Assembly: GCA_002389505.1 (NCBI GenBank)
Contig: DGPA01000023.1
Span: 1-26,104, forward strand
DNA: 26,104 nucleotides
Source: Halieaceae bacterium UBA4452
GTDB lineage: Bacteria > Pseudomonadota > Gammaproteobacteria > Pseudomonadales > Halieaceae
Direction of reading: 5' to 3'
A program made the translations under genes and the position numbers. The notes below the pieces were generated by a model. The model did not search any database. It had not been told where the DNA came from and saw nothing but the letters and a program-made list of their open reading frames with translations. This document shows, piece after piece, positions 1-7,564 of this stretch (position 1 is the stretch's first letter; each line of letters opens with the position of its first letter).

Positions 1-95
1 CAAGCTCAAAAACCCTCCCGACACCCACTGGGTGTGATTCTGGTAAGCCAGCGCCATCGACTGCGGGTGTCATCCGCCACTGTTGGGGACTTATT

Positions 96-299
96 ATGAA
101 AAGACCAAAGCGTGATATGAATCAACGTGCCTTTGAAAAAGGCTATCAAATGGGCTTATCAGGCCGCTCAAGTGAACTGTGTCCACATAACCTCGGTCAG
201 CAGCAGTTTAATTGGATGCAAGGTTGGCGAGAGGGCCGAGCCGATCAATGGGATGGTCTGAACAGTGCGACGGGATGTCATAAACTGTCCGGGTTTTGA
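96..299 (+). CDS. rmf: Ribosome modulation factor (RMF)
   Basis: Small basic protein of 67 residues. RMF binds the 30S subunit near the anti-Shine-Dalgarno region and drives dimerisation of 70S ribosomes into inactive 100S particles in stationary phase. The N-terminal MKRPKRD, the GYQ-GLSGRS segment (residues 16-25), the CP pair at 29-30 and the W-x3-WREGRADQ segment (about 40-51) match the RMF family closely. The E. coli protein is about 55 residues; this one has about a dozen extra C-terminal residues, NSATGCHKLSGF, that I do not recognise. The ATG is preceded by a GGGG-containing Shine-Dalgarno region (TTGGGGAC) at good spacing. Bases 1-95 have two reading frames open from the left edge (one stops at 35-37, one overlaps this start as ATGA), but neither gives a recognisable protein. 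RMF is classically induced by ppGpp on slow growth; no such promoter can be assigned from these 95 bases. Confidence 0.93.
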   Translation: MKRPKRDMNQRAFEKGYQMGLSGRSSELCPHNLGQQQFNWMQGWREGRADQWDGLNSATGCHKLSGF

Positions 300-422
300 C
301 CACCTCGCTTAAACGTTGGCGGGTCAATATCGCTGACACTGTCGCTGATTGCCGAACTTTGAGGGGTTGTATTTGTCATAAATGCCATCATAGTGTGCCC
401 TTGATTCGGCGGAGCAAGCATC

Positions 423-1379
423 GTGACAACGACCCCACTTCAACAACTCGAGCAATGGCTGGGCAGCCAGATTATTGGCCAAGAAGATCTGATCCACAAG
501 CTGTTAATAGCGCTGCTCGCTGATGGCCACCTACTGGTAGAGGGCGCACCTGGTTTAGCGAAAACCCGTGCTATCAAGCAGATGTCCGAAGGGGTCGAGG
601 GGAGCTTCCACCGAGTACAATTTACGCCTGACTTATTGCCGGGCGATATTACCGGCTCCGACATCTTTCGCCCGCAGCAGGGGGTTTTCGAGTTTCAACA
701 AGGCCCCATCTTTAACAATCTCATTCTCGCGGACGAAATCAATCGTGCGCCGGCAAAAGTTCAGTCAGCGTTGCTCGAAGCGATGGCCGAACGGCAAGTC
801 AGTATTGGCACGAGAACCTATCCACTACCCGAGCTTTTCTTGGTCATGGCCACGCAAAATCCCATCGAACAAGAGGGCACCTACCCGCTCCCGGAGGCAC
901 AGCTCGACCGGTTTCTTATGCAAGTTAATGTCAAGTACCCAGACACCAAAGCCGAGGCGCTTATCTTAAAGCTAGCGCGCCATGAGGCAAGTGGGGACGC
1001 CGCGTCGGTACCTGGACAAATTTCGCAAGCGGCGATTTTTGCAGCCCGGCAGGCGGTCTTAAGGATTCATATGGCGCCGGCGGTTGAAGAGTATATTGTG
1101 CAGCTGGTTATCGCGACCCGACAAGCCAAGGCCTATGATGCGGAACTGGCTTCATGGCTTGAGTTTGGCGCCAGCCCGCGAGCGACGATTGCCCTCGATC
1201 GATGTGCACGCGCCAATGCTTATCTGCAAGGCCGCGACTATGTCAGTCCCGATGACGTGCAAGCAGTCACCATGGATTGCTTAAAGCACCGACTGATTGT
1301 GTCTTTTGAAGCTGAGGCCTCAGGCGTAACCAGCGTCAGCTGCGTTGAGCGCCTACTTCAAACGGTTCCGGTCGGCTAA
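423..1379 (+). CDS. MoxR-family AAA+ ATPase
   Basis: AAA_3-type ATPase of 318 residues. MoxR proteins are chaperone-like ATPases that act with partner VWA-domain proteins, often in envelope-stress or cofactor-insertion roles. Visible motifs are Walker A GAPGLAKT (41-48), Walker B ILADEINR (101-108), sensor-1 ATQNP (143-147) and the conserved EAQLDRF (158-164), followed by the usual helical lid. Length is normal for the family. The start is a GTG at 423 with a weak GGAG upstream; no better in-frame start precedes the Walker A region. It heads a plus-strand operon with a DUF58 gene 4 bp downstream and Bat-type VWA genes beyond. Family and operon type are secure; the substrate in this organism is unknown. 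Confidence 0.92.
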   Translation: MTTTPLQQLEQWLGSQIIGQEDLIHKLLIALLADGHLLVEGAPGLAKTRAIKQMSEGVEGSFHRVQFTPDLLPGDITGSDIFRPQQGVFEFQQGPIFNNLILADEINRAPAKVQSALLEAMAERQVSIGTRTYPLPELFLVMATQNPIEQEGTYPLPEAQLDRFLMQVNVKYPDTKAEALILKLARHEASGDAASVPGQISQAAIFAARQAVLRIHMAPAVEEYIVQLVIATRQAKAYDAELASWLEFGASPRATIALDRCARANAYLQGRDYVSPDDVQAVTMDCLKHRLIVSFEAEASGVTSVSCVERLLQTVPVG

Positions 1380-1383
1380 TCGA

Positions 1384-2310
1384 ATGCCTATCCCGTTAGA
1401 TGCGCCCGTCAAAGGTGCGGTCATCGATCCCGCAGCGCTTATTGCCGCGCGCTTTGTTGCCCGCCATATTAACGTCACACGCTCAACCCGGGCGCTCGCG
1501 CAGCTAGCAGGCGCCAAGCGCTCTGCCCGTCGAGGCCGCGGCGTAGAGTTCGATGAGGTCCGTCAATATGCAGCCGGTGACGACATTCGATCGATAGACT
1601 GGCGAGTCACCGCGCGCAGCGGTGAGCCACACACGAAACTCTTTCATGAAGAGCGCGAACGACCTGTCCTAGTGACCCTCGATCTGCGCCAACCCATGCG
1701 CTTTGGCTCACGGAACTGCTTCAAATCTGTATTAGCCGCGCAGGTGGCCAGCACCCTGCTGTGGTCAGCTCTCGAACGCGGCGAGCGGGTTGGTTCAATG
1801 GTTTACGCCGGGGATAAAGCCCTAGATGTTAGACCTCAGCGATCTCGCCGTTCGGTCCTCCGCTTTGTGGGTGATATTCAAACCATTGATGATCAGCGAA
1901 GTGATACTCAGATCGACATGAGCTTCGCAGATCATTTGCGACAACTGCAACGCATCGCTCGACCGGGCAGCAGCGTTTTTCTGGTCAGTGACTTTCACGA
2001 CGCCCTGACAGCAGAGGCCATTGAAAATTTTCGCCGCCTTAGTCGTCATGTACAGCTTACCGCCGTCGCCATCAGTGACCCCCTAGAACAACAGCTCCCC
2101 CGAGCCGGTCGCTATGTCATTGCGGATCAATTAGGTCGTAGCTCGCTCGACACGTCGAGTGAGCAGCTGCGCGCGCGCTATAGAGACGATTATTTGCAGG
2201 CCCGTAACAACCTGCTGGCTATGCTGCAAAGCTTGCGAATACCCATGCTCGAGCTGTCCACCGCTGCGCCACCTCTCGCCGTATTACAGCGCTACTTCCC
2301 AGGTAGATAA
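1384..2310 (+). CDS. DUF58 domain-containing protein
   Basis: Protein of 308 residues with the DUF58 signature: RRGRGVEFDEVRQY, then AAGDDIRSIDWRVTAR, a TKLFHEERERP strand and a VWA-like fold start at VTLDLRQPM. The metal-site motif is degenerate (D-L-R-Q-P rather than DxSxS), as is usual for DUF58. There is no obvious signal peptide, so it is probably cytoplasmic or membrane-associated. DUF58 genes nearly always follow moxR and are thought to be MoxR partners. I chose the ATG at 1384, 4 bp after the moxR stop. An in-frame TTG at 1345 would add 13 residues and overlap moxR by 35 bp, which seems less likely. The molecular function of DUF58 is not established. Confidence 0.9.
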   Translation: MPIPLDAPVKGAVIDPAALIAARFVARHINVTRSTRALAQLAGAKRSARRGRGVEFDEVRQYAAGDDIRSIDWRVTARSGEPHTKLFHEERERPVLVTLDLRQPMRFGSRNCFKSVLAAQVASTLLWSALERGERVGSMVYAGDKALDVRPQRSRRSVLRFVGDIQTIDDQRSDTQIDMSFADHLRQLQRIARPGSSVFLVSDFHDALTAEAIENFRRLSRHVQLTAVAISDPLEQQLPRAGRYVIADQLGRSSLDTSSEQLRARYRDDYLQARNNLLAMLQSLRIPMLELSTAAPPLAVLQRYFPGR

Positions 2311-2316
2311 CTGACC

Positions 2317-2778
2317 GTGGATCCAGAGACGCTACTCAACCAACTCGCGCCCTTACGTCAGCCTACGACTATTGGTTGGTGGCCTCCGGCTATTGGCTGG
2401 TGGTTGCTCGCCGCTCTCCTCTTGTTCGGCGGCGCTGCTGCCGGTGTTTGGCAATGGCGTCGTTATCGGAATGCCCGTTATCGAAGGCTCGCGCTAAAAA
2501 CACTGGATGGTTTTTCTGCTGCTGAGCCCCTCTCGGTTGCGGAAATCAATCGCTTGTTAAAGACCGTAGCGCTGCAGTGCTGGCCAACAGAGGAAGTGGC
2601 AAACCTCGCGGGAGATGCCTGGTTAGCATTTCTGGCAGCCAGTGCCGGGAAGCCGAGCGGCAAGCAGGATTTTACTGAGTTAGCTACGATTTATCATCAT
2701 CCGGATATTCCCGCGTCGGCTCAGCTGCTTGCTGTGACCCGATCCTGGATTAAAAAACACCGGCGGGCGCATGATTGA
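2317..2778 (+). CDS. DUF4381 family membrane protein
   Basis: Small protein of 153 residues with one strong transmembrane segment at about residues 25-47 (Trp-rich entry, then Leu/Ala/Gly core), followed by an Arg-rich cytoplasmic stretch (WRRYRNARYRR) and a roughly 100-residue soluble helical domain. This architecture and its place between DUF58 and a BatA-like VWA gene match the DUF4381 family of Bat operons. The start is GTG at 2317, 6 bp after the DUF58 stop; the gene overlaps the next one by 8 bp, suggesting translational coupling. It is probably a membrane scaffold for the VWA proteins, which is an inference from context only. Confidence 0.85.
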   Translation: MDPETLLNQLAPLRQPTTIGWWPPAIGWWLLAALLLFGGAAAGVWQWRRYRNARYRRLALKTLDGFSAAEPLSVAEINRLLKTVALQCWPTEEVANLAGDAWLAFLAASAGKPSGKQDFTELATIYHHPDIPASAQLLAVTRSWIKKHRRAHD

Positions 2779-3772
2779 GCTCGCCTTTCCCTGGCTTCTC
2801 GCCTTAGCTCCCCTACCCTTGCTGATGCGCTTATTCCCTGCGGTAGTGAGTGCTGGTGAGGCCGCGATTAGCGCGCCTTTTGCGCATCGCTGGCGTCGTC
2901 TCAGCACAGGTCGGCGCCTTGAGGGTCAAGGACGGTGGAATGCACTGTTATTACTCTGGCTCATTTGGTGCTTATTACTCCTTGCAGCGGCTCGACCTCA
3001 GTGGGTAGGCGAAGCCATTGAGCTACCCAATTCTGGGCGAGATTTAATGTTGGCCCTGGATTTATCAGGCAGTATGCAAATAGAAGATATGCAAGTCGGT
3101 AATCGGCTTGTTTCACGTATCGAGGCGGTAAAAGCTATCGCAGCTGACTTTACGGAGCGGCGCGCCGGTGATCGGGTGGGATTAATACTGTTTGGTACGA
3201 AAGCGTATGTCCAAGCCCCCCTGTCCTTCGACGTCACGACCATCACCCAGTTTATCCGTGAGGCGCAGCTGGGATTTGCGGGCGAGGATACTGCCATTGG
3301 CGATGCTCTGGGGCTAGCGATTAAGCGATTGCGCGAGAGACCCGTTGACTCACGGATCCTGATTTTGCTCACCGACGGTCAGGATACCGCCAGCACGGTC
3401 GACCCCATGGAGGCTACAGCGCTGGCTTCTGAAATGAAGGTCAAAATCTACACGATTGGTATAAGTCGACGGCTGGGTAACCGAAACAGCGGTTCAGGAG
3501 AGATTGATGAGGCCCTACTCAACGCCATCGCCCTCGCCACTGGAGGGCGCTATTTCCGCGCCCGAAATCCTGCTGAGCTGCAAAGTATCTATCAATTACT
3601 CGACGAGCTAGAGCCTATAGAGCAGGCAACATCCACCTTTAGGCCGATCCGTTCCCTGAGTTTTATTCCGATCGCTGCCGCGCTACTCGCTGCACTGCTG
3701 ATGATCGTGCAACGAAGCCTGCCAGCGCGAGCCCGTGCATCCGCTCCATCACCGACGGCGGTTGGCCGATGA
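2771..3772 (+). CDS. batA: BatA-like VWA domain membrane protein
   Basis: Protein of 333 residues with two N-terminal hydrophobic segments (about 3-22 and 57-74), a von Willebrand A domain and a C-terminal transmembrane helix (about 297-316). The metal-ion-dependent adhesion site is intact: DLSGS at 97-101, with the LLTDGQD loop near 200. Topology fits BatA, with the VWA domain held between membrane anchors. In Bacteroides, Bat proteins were linked to aerotolerance, and the operon is widespread in Proteobacteria; the actual role here is unproven. It overlaps the DUF4381 gene by 8 bp, and its own TGA overlaps the next ATG (ATGA). The symbol batA is assigned by architecture and gene order. Confidence 0.88.
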   Translation: MIELAFPWLLALAPLPLLMRLFPAVVSAGEAAISAPFAHRWRRLSTGRRLEGQGRWNALLLLWLIWCLLLLAAARPQWVGEAIELPNSGRDLMLALDLSGSMQIEDMQVGNRLVSRIEAVKAIAADFTERRAGDRVGLILFGTKAYVQAPLSFDVTTITQFIREAQLGFAGEDTAIGDALGLAIKRLRERPVDSRILILLTDGQDTASTVDPMEATALASEMKVKIYTIGISRRLGNRNSGSGEIDEALLNAIALATGGRYFRARNPAELQSIYQLLDELEPIEQATSTFRPIRSLSFIPIAAALLAALLMIVQRSLPARARASAPSPTAVGR

Positions 3773-5604
3773 CCGCTGATGGCTTACATTTACTTCGCCC
3801 AGAGGCCTTTTGGTTGCTGCTTATTGTGATACCGGCATCACTGCTTCTGTGGCGGGCGACCCAACGCGCGGGCACGTGGCGAACCGCAATCGACCCCGAC
3901 TTGATCGAGCACGTCCTCGCTGATCAAAACACGAGTCAACGCAGTCATAACCATGGTTTCATTGTGCTCATTATGATCATGGCGGTAGCCGCCATTGCCG
4001 GCCCTAGCCTGAGCAAAGTCGACTTACCGGTTTTTCAACGAGCGGATGCACTGGTCATCGTCCTCGATCTCAGTGCCTCTATGGCCGCCACGGATACCCA
4101 GCCTAGTCGCATCCGACGCGCACGACAAAAAATCAGGGACCTGCTGGCAGAGCGCAGTGAGGGGGTAACCGGAATGGTCGCGTATGCCGGCGACGCTCAC
4201 GTCGTCGCACCTCTGACCGATGACCGGCGAACTATCGAAAATTTACTGCCCGCGCTCGATCCGAGTATCATGCCGCTGCCCGGCTCGAATGCGACAGCCG
4301 CTATTAAAACCGCCGCTGATCTCCTCGTTAGCGCAGGTGTGGCTAGCGGTCAAATCCTTTTACTGACCGATGACATGCCCAAGTTTGAGCCAGATGATGT
4401 TATCAGCGCCTTGAATGATGCCAACGCGGTTATCGGCATACTGGGCATGGGCACGCGGTCGGGCGCGCCTATTCCCCGAGCAGATGGCGGCTTTATTCGA
4501 GACAATGCGGGCGACATCGTGATCCCCGGACTCCCTATCTCTGACCTTGAAACAATTGCCGCTGATCTCGATGGGCGCTACGCTACCGTCGCGCTGGACG
4601 ACAGTGACCTACGCCATGTGATGATGACCCCCTCACTGACAGATTCCGGGGAGATCCAGTTGGACCGTAAAACCGATGCTTGGCTTGATCAGGGTAACTG
4701 GCTAGCCCTGCTCTTGGCTTTATGCGCGCTTCCACTCTTTAGGCGCGGCGTGATGGCGTTGCTGCTCCTCGCTCCATTGCTGTACAGCGACCCGCTAACG
4801 GCCCAATCTCTTGGTAGCCTTTGGCAGACCCCAGACCAGCAAGCAAGCACACTGCTACAACAAGGCAACCCACAGGCTGCAGCTGAGCTATTTGAGGATT
4901 CACAATGGCGCGGAACCGCGCATTTTCAGGCCAAAAATTGGCTAGAAGCCGCCGAGAGTTTTGGCGCGGCCGCTGACGCTAGCAGCCTTTACAATAAAGC
5001 CAATGCATTAGCGGTAGCCGGCGACTATGAGCAGGCCTTAAAGGCCTACGATGAAGCACTGGGCCTCGAGCCCAACGCCGATGACGCGTTGCGAAATCGA
5101 GACATCGTAGCGCAACTGCTGCAGCAACAAGAAAACCAATCATCAGAACAGGGCGATAATGGCGAGCAGCAATCTGAGAATCCAGAGAACTCCACAGCCG
5201 ACTCAGAGAACAGTGACGCTCAACATCAATCGGACAACGAGAGCGAAGACGCCAGCTCACAAGATCAAGACGAGCGCAATAACAACGAGCAATCCGAGAG
5301 TGGTTCGCAGGGAGACGGACAGCCAGAAAACACCGACGGGGATAACCAAGAGGGCCAGCCTGGAAGCGAAGACACTCCCCAAAGCTCGGACGCTATGAGC
5401 GAGGCGATGGAAAAAGCCTTGCAATCGGAGACCGAAGCCCAGATGTCTACCTTTGATGAAGCGCTTGAGGAGCAGCAAGCGCTCGAACAATGGCTGCGCC
5501 GTGTTCCCGATGACCCCGGGGGTTTATTGCGGCGCAAATTCCGTTATGAAACTATTCAGCGACTCCGTCAAGGAGAGGAACCCGATGAAGATATTCGCTG
5601 GTAA
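3769..5604 (+). CDS. BatB-BatC fusion: VWA domain plus TPR protein
   Basis: A 611-residue protein combining two Bat functions. The N-terminal half is BatB-like: membrane helices at about 13-27 and 63-80, a VWA domain with intact DLSAS (100-104) and a LLLTDD loop, then a helix pair near 310-345. After that come TPR-like repeats (about 355-450, for example LYNKANALAVAGDYEQALKA) and a roughly 100-residue tail very rich in Glu, Gln, Ser, Asn and Asp. The C-terminus, W-L-R-R-V-P-D-D-P-G-G-L-L-R-R-K-F, is the conserved ending of BatC-type proteins. VWA-TPR fusions of this size are common in gammaproteobacterial Bat operons. It overlaps batA by 4 bp and batD by 20 bp. The acidic tail is probably a flexible periplasmic or cytoplasmic linker; which side is uncertain. 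Confidence 0.88.
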   Translation: MTADGLHLLRPEAFWLLLIVIPASLLLWRATQRAGTWRTAIDPDLIEHVLADQNTSQRSHNHGFIVLIMIMAVAAIAGPSLSKVDLPVFQRADALVIVLDLSASMAATDTQPSRIRRARQKIRDLLAERSEGVTGMVAYAGDAHVVAPLTDDRRTIENLLPALDPSIMPLPGSNATAAIKTAADLLVSAGVASGQILLLTDDMPKFEPDDVISALNDANAVIGILGMGTRSGAPIPRADGGFIRDNAGDIVIPGLPISDLETIAADLDGRYATVALDDSDLRHVMMTPSLTDSGEIQLDRKTDAWLDQGNWLALLLALCALPLFRRGVMALLLLAPLLYSDPLTAQSLGSLWQTPDQQASTLLQQGNPQAAAELFEDSQWRGTAHFQAKNWLEAAESFGAAADASSLYNKANALAVAGDYEQALKAYDEALGLEPNADDALRNRDIVAQLLQQQENQSSEQGDNGEQQSENPENSTADSENSDAQHQSDNESEDASSQDQDERNNNEQSESGSQGDGQPENTDGDNQEGQPGSEDTPQSSDAMSEAMEKALQSETEAQMSTFDEALEEQQALEQWLRRVPDDPGGLLRRKFRYETIQRLRQGEEPDEDIRW

Positions 5605-7255
5605 TTGGCTGACTGTCTTTTGGCTGCTCCTCGGTAGCTTCGCCGCGATCTCCACCGCTGATGCGCGCATTGATGCTAGCGTCGATCGTAGCGATATAGC
5701 CATGGGTGAAACATTACGCTTAACCGTGACTGCCAATGAAGATGAGCTGCCTGACAACATAGATTTGACCCAGCTAGAAACCAGCTTTGATATTCTTCAG
5801 CGCTCCAGCGCCACCAGCGCCAGAATTATTGGTGGAGAGCGCAACGTTACACGCACACTCGAGCTCGATTTGGCTCCAAAACGCGACGGCCTGCTCACCA
5901 TTCCGGCGCTCACCTACGGGGGTCGGCAAACGACGCCCATCCGTATAAAGGTGAGTCCTCAGTCGACCGTCAATGTCGGTGATGAGGTCGTGTACTTTGA
6001 TGCCAGCGCTAATAATGAAGAAGTGTATGTGCAAGCCGAACTGATCTTCAGTATTACACTGCAACAGGCGATCAATCTCGATAACCGAGCAATCTCGGAG
6101 CTAGACATTAGCAATGCTTACGTAGAAACCCTCGAACAAAAAAGCTACCAACGACGTACGGGGGGGAGACTGTGGCAAGTGACAGAGCTCCGTTACGCTA
6201 TCTTTCCCCAGCAGTCAGGCCCACTTACCATCCCCGCCATCACTTTTTCGGGTCGCGAATTATTACCCGGGCGATCACTGTTAGGTGCCCGCCTAGGCCG
6301 TCGAATCGCGCTCGAATCGAAGCCCATTACCATCAATGTCAAGCCAGTACCCGCCAGCTTTCCTGGTTCGGTATGGCTGCCTGCTCGTCAGCTGAACCTT
6401 GCCAGCCGCTGGAGTAACGCACCAGATCAGCTAACGGTGGGAGATTCATCCACTCGTACCTTCGAAATGAGCGCCGAGGGCCTACAGGGTAGCCAGTTGC
6501 CCCCTATTACCACCCTGATGGCAAGTCGAGCGCTACCGGGCTTGAAATTTTACCCCGACCAAGAAACCATTGAACAGCGCGAGCTGCCAACAGGCATTGA
6601 AGGCTATCGATTGCAAAGCGAGGCATTGGTAGCGACTAATCCAGGTAACTGGACGCTTCCTGAACTGGTGATTCCTTGGTGGAACACTGAATCTGACACC
6701 TTAGAAATAGCTCGGATCCCACCAGTCGCTATTAATATTCTCCCCACCCTCAGCGCGACGGTCGAGTCGACCCCGGCGGGAGTAGCGGATGATAGCGTCC
6801 TGGATGCTGCTCTTTCCAATAACCCGGTGTGGCTATGGCAGTTGCTGAGCGCCCTGGGTTGGACATTGGCGGCGTTCATGGGCTGGAGGCTTTTCCACGC
6901 GCAACGGCGACGTCAGAACACCAGCCCATCATTGACGAACTCAGGCCACATCAGCAGTCGAGACCTCGTTGCACTGCGCTTAGCCTGCAGCGGTAACAAC
7001 CCTTGGCAGGCACGCCAAGCGCTTCTTGTTTGGGGCCAAGGTTGGCTAGATGTTGACACTGCGCCGACCCTATCGGTCCTTGCCCAGCATGTGGATTCAG
7101 CCCTCAGTGACGAGATCCGGTGGCTTGATACGTTGCTGTGGAGCGATACTCAAGAGTCCTGGCAAGGCGACAAGCTCTTTGGTTTGGTGAAGGACCAATG
7201 CGAGAAAGTCAAGCAGAGTGACAGCGAGGCGCTTACCCTGTATCCATCGACCTGA
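5585..7255 (+). CDS. batD: BatD-like periplasmic beta-sandwich protein
   Basis: Protein of 556 residues with a signal peptide (MKIFAGNW then a hydrophobic core ending AISTADA around residue 23), long beta-rich oxygen-tolerance (BatD) domains and a C-terminal transmembrane helix at about 417-435 followed by Arg/Gln-rich residues and a cytoplasmic helical tail of about 115 residues. The conserved BatD pattern 'DR..I..GE.L.LTV' is seen near residues 31-45 and the 'LP...LTI PAI.F.GRE' strands further on. I chose the ATG at 5585 because an AGGAGAGG Shine-Dalgarno lies just upstream and the signal peptide starts there; longer in-frame starts (from 5453) run over the preceding gene's acidic tail and are not credible. 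It is the last gene of the Bat operon and is followed by a 309-bp gap. Confidence 0.88.
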   Translation: MKIFAGNWLTVFWLLLGSFAAISTADARIDASVDRSDIAMGETLRLTVTANEDELPDNIDLTQLETSFDILQRSSATSARIIGGERNVTRTLELDLAPKRDGLLTIPALTYGGRQTTPIRIKVSPQSTVNVGDEVVYFDASANNEEVYVQAELIFSITLQQAINLDNRAISELDISNAYVETLEQKSYQRRTGGRLWQVTELRYAIFPQQSGPLTIPAITFSGRELLPGRSLLGARLGRRIALESKPITINVKPVPASFPGSVWLPARQLNLASRWSNAPDQLTVGDSSTRTFEMSAEGLQGSQLPPITTLMASRALPGLKFYPDQETIEQRELPTGIEGYRLQSEALVATNPGNWTLPELVIPWWNTESDTLEIARIPPVAINILPTLSATVESTPAGVADDSVLDAALSNNPVWLWQLLSALGWTLAAFMGWRLFHAQRRRQNTSPSLTNSGHISSRDLVALRLACSGNNPWQARQALLVWGQGWLDVDTAPTLSVLAQHVDSALSDEIRWLDTLLWSDTQESWQGDKLFGLVKDQCEKVKQSDSEALTLYPST

Positions 7256-7288
7256 GACCTGTGGCTTGACGACCACTACCGATAGTGG

Positions 7289-7399
7289 CTATTTCTCCAC
7301 TGTAGTCGAGCACCTTTCACCTCCGGTAGCGGCCAATCCCTCGGCGGCCTGGGCGACGTGGGCGCCTAATACGATAAGCGCGACTGAGCGGCCAAACAT
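7289..7399 (-). CDS. Possible small exported peptide (36 residues)
   Basis: A reverse-strand ORF starting ATG at 7399 encodes 36 residues. The first 19 (MFGRSVALIVLGAHVAQAA) look like a complete short signal peptide: a basic residue, a hydrophobic core and an A-Q-A-A cleavage-like end. The remaining 17 residues are small and polar with one Cys. A TATAAG hexamer lies 6 bp upstream of the ATG, too close for a normal leader, and the Shine-Dalgarno is weak. It could equally be chance, since ORFs of this length are common. There is no family recognition. Confidence 0.2.
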   Translation of the reverse strand: MFGRSVALIVLGAHVAQAAEGLAATGGERCSTTVEK

Positions 7400-7441
7400 G
7401 TTCTCTTATACCGTATGGCGTTGTCATTTTTGCCCGGCCAA

Positions 7442-7460
7442 ATGAAGGAAATTACTTCAT
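7442..7460. repeat. Inverted repeat upstream of the HD-GYP regulator
   Basis: ATGAAG and CTTCAT form a perfect 6-bp inverted repeat around a 7-bp AT-rich spacer, about 105 bp before the response-regulator start. The size fits a dimeric regulator site, but no known operator consensus is recognised. Confidence 0.3.
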
Positions 7461-7564
7461 CGGCTTGTAAATAGGTGTATCATCTTACGTCCGTTTAGCC
7501 TGACCTTACAGTCAAAAAAAATGCTGACATCGACGGTAATATTAATCAATCATGGAACGAGCAA

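Larger units (their letters stand above)
7256..7564. other. Intergenic region between the Bat operon and the response regulator
   Basis: This is a 309-bp stretch without a confident gene. It holds a 36-codon reverse-strand ORF (7289-7399), a 6-bp inverted repeat ATGAAG-n7-CTTCAT (7442-7460), an AT-rich run with eight consecutive A residues near 7516-7523, and a TAATATTAAT tract about 20 bp before the downstream start. I see no convincing factor-independent terminator for the Bat operon and no well-spaced -35/-10 pair. The promoter of the HD-GYP gene must lie here if it is transcribed separately. Confidence 0.5.

Noticed and set aside
1..95. C-terminal end of a gene entering from the left edge
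   Set aside because: Two frames are open, but neither short peptide can be recognised, so no partial gene is called.
296..523. 75-codon plus-strand ORF between rmf and moxR
   Set aside because: It overlaps the moxR start in another frame and has no recognisable family or ribosome site.
5453..5584. Longer in-frame N-terminus for BatD
   Set aside because: It lies inside the acidic tail of the preceding gene; the Shine-Dalgarno and signal peptide both point to 5585.
7218..7445. 75-codon plus-strand ORF across the end of batD
   Set aside because: It has low-complexity, unrecognisable sequence starting within batD, with no support for translation.
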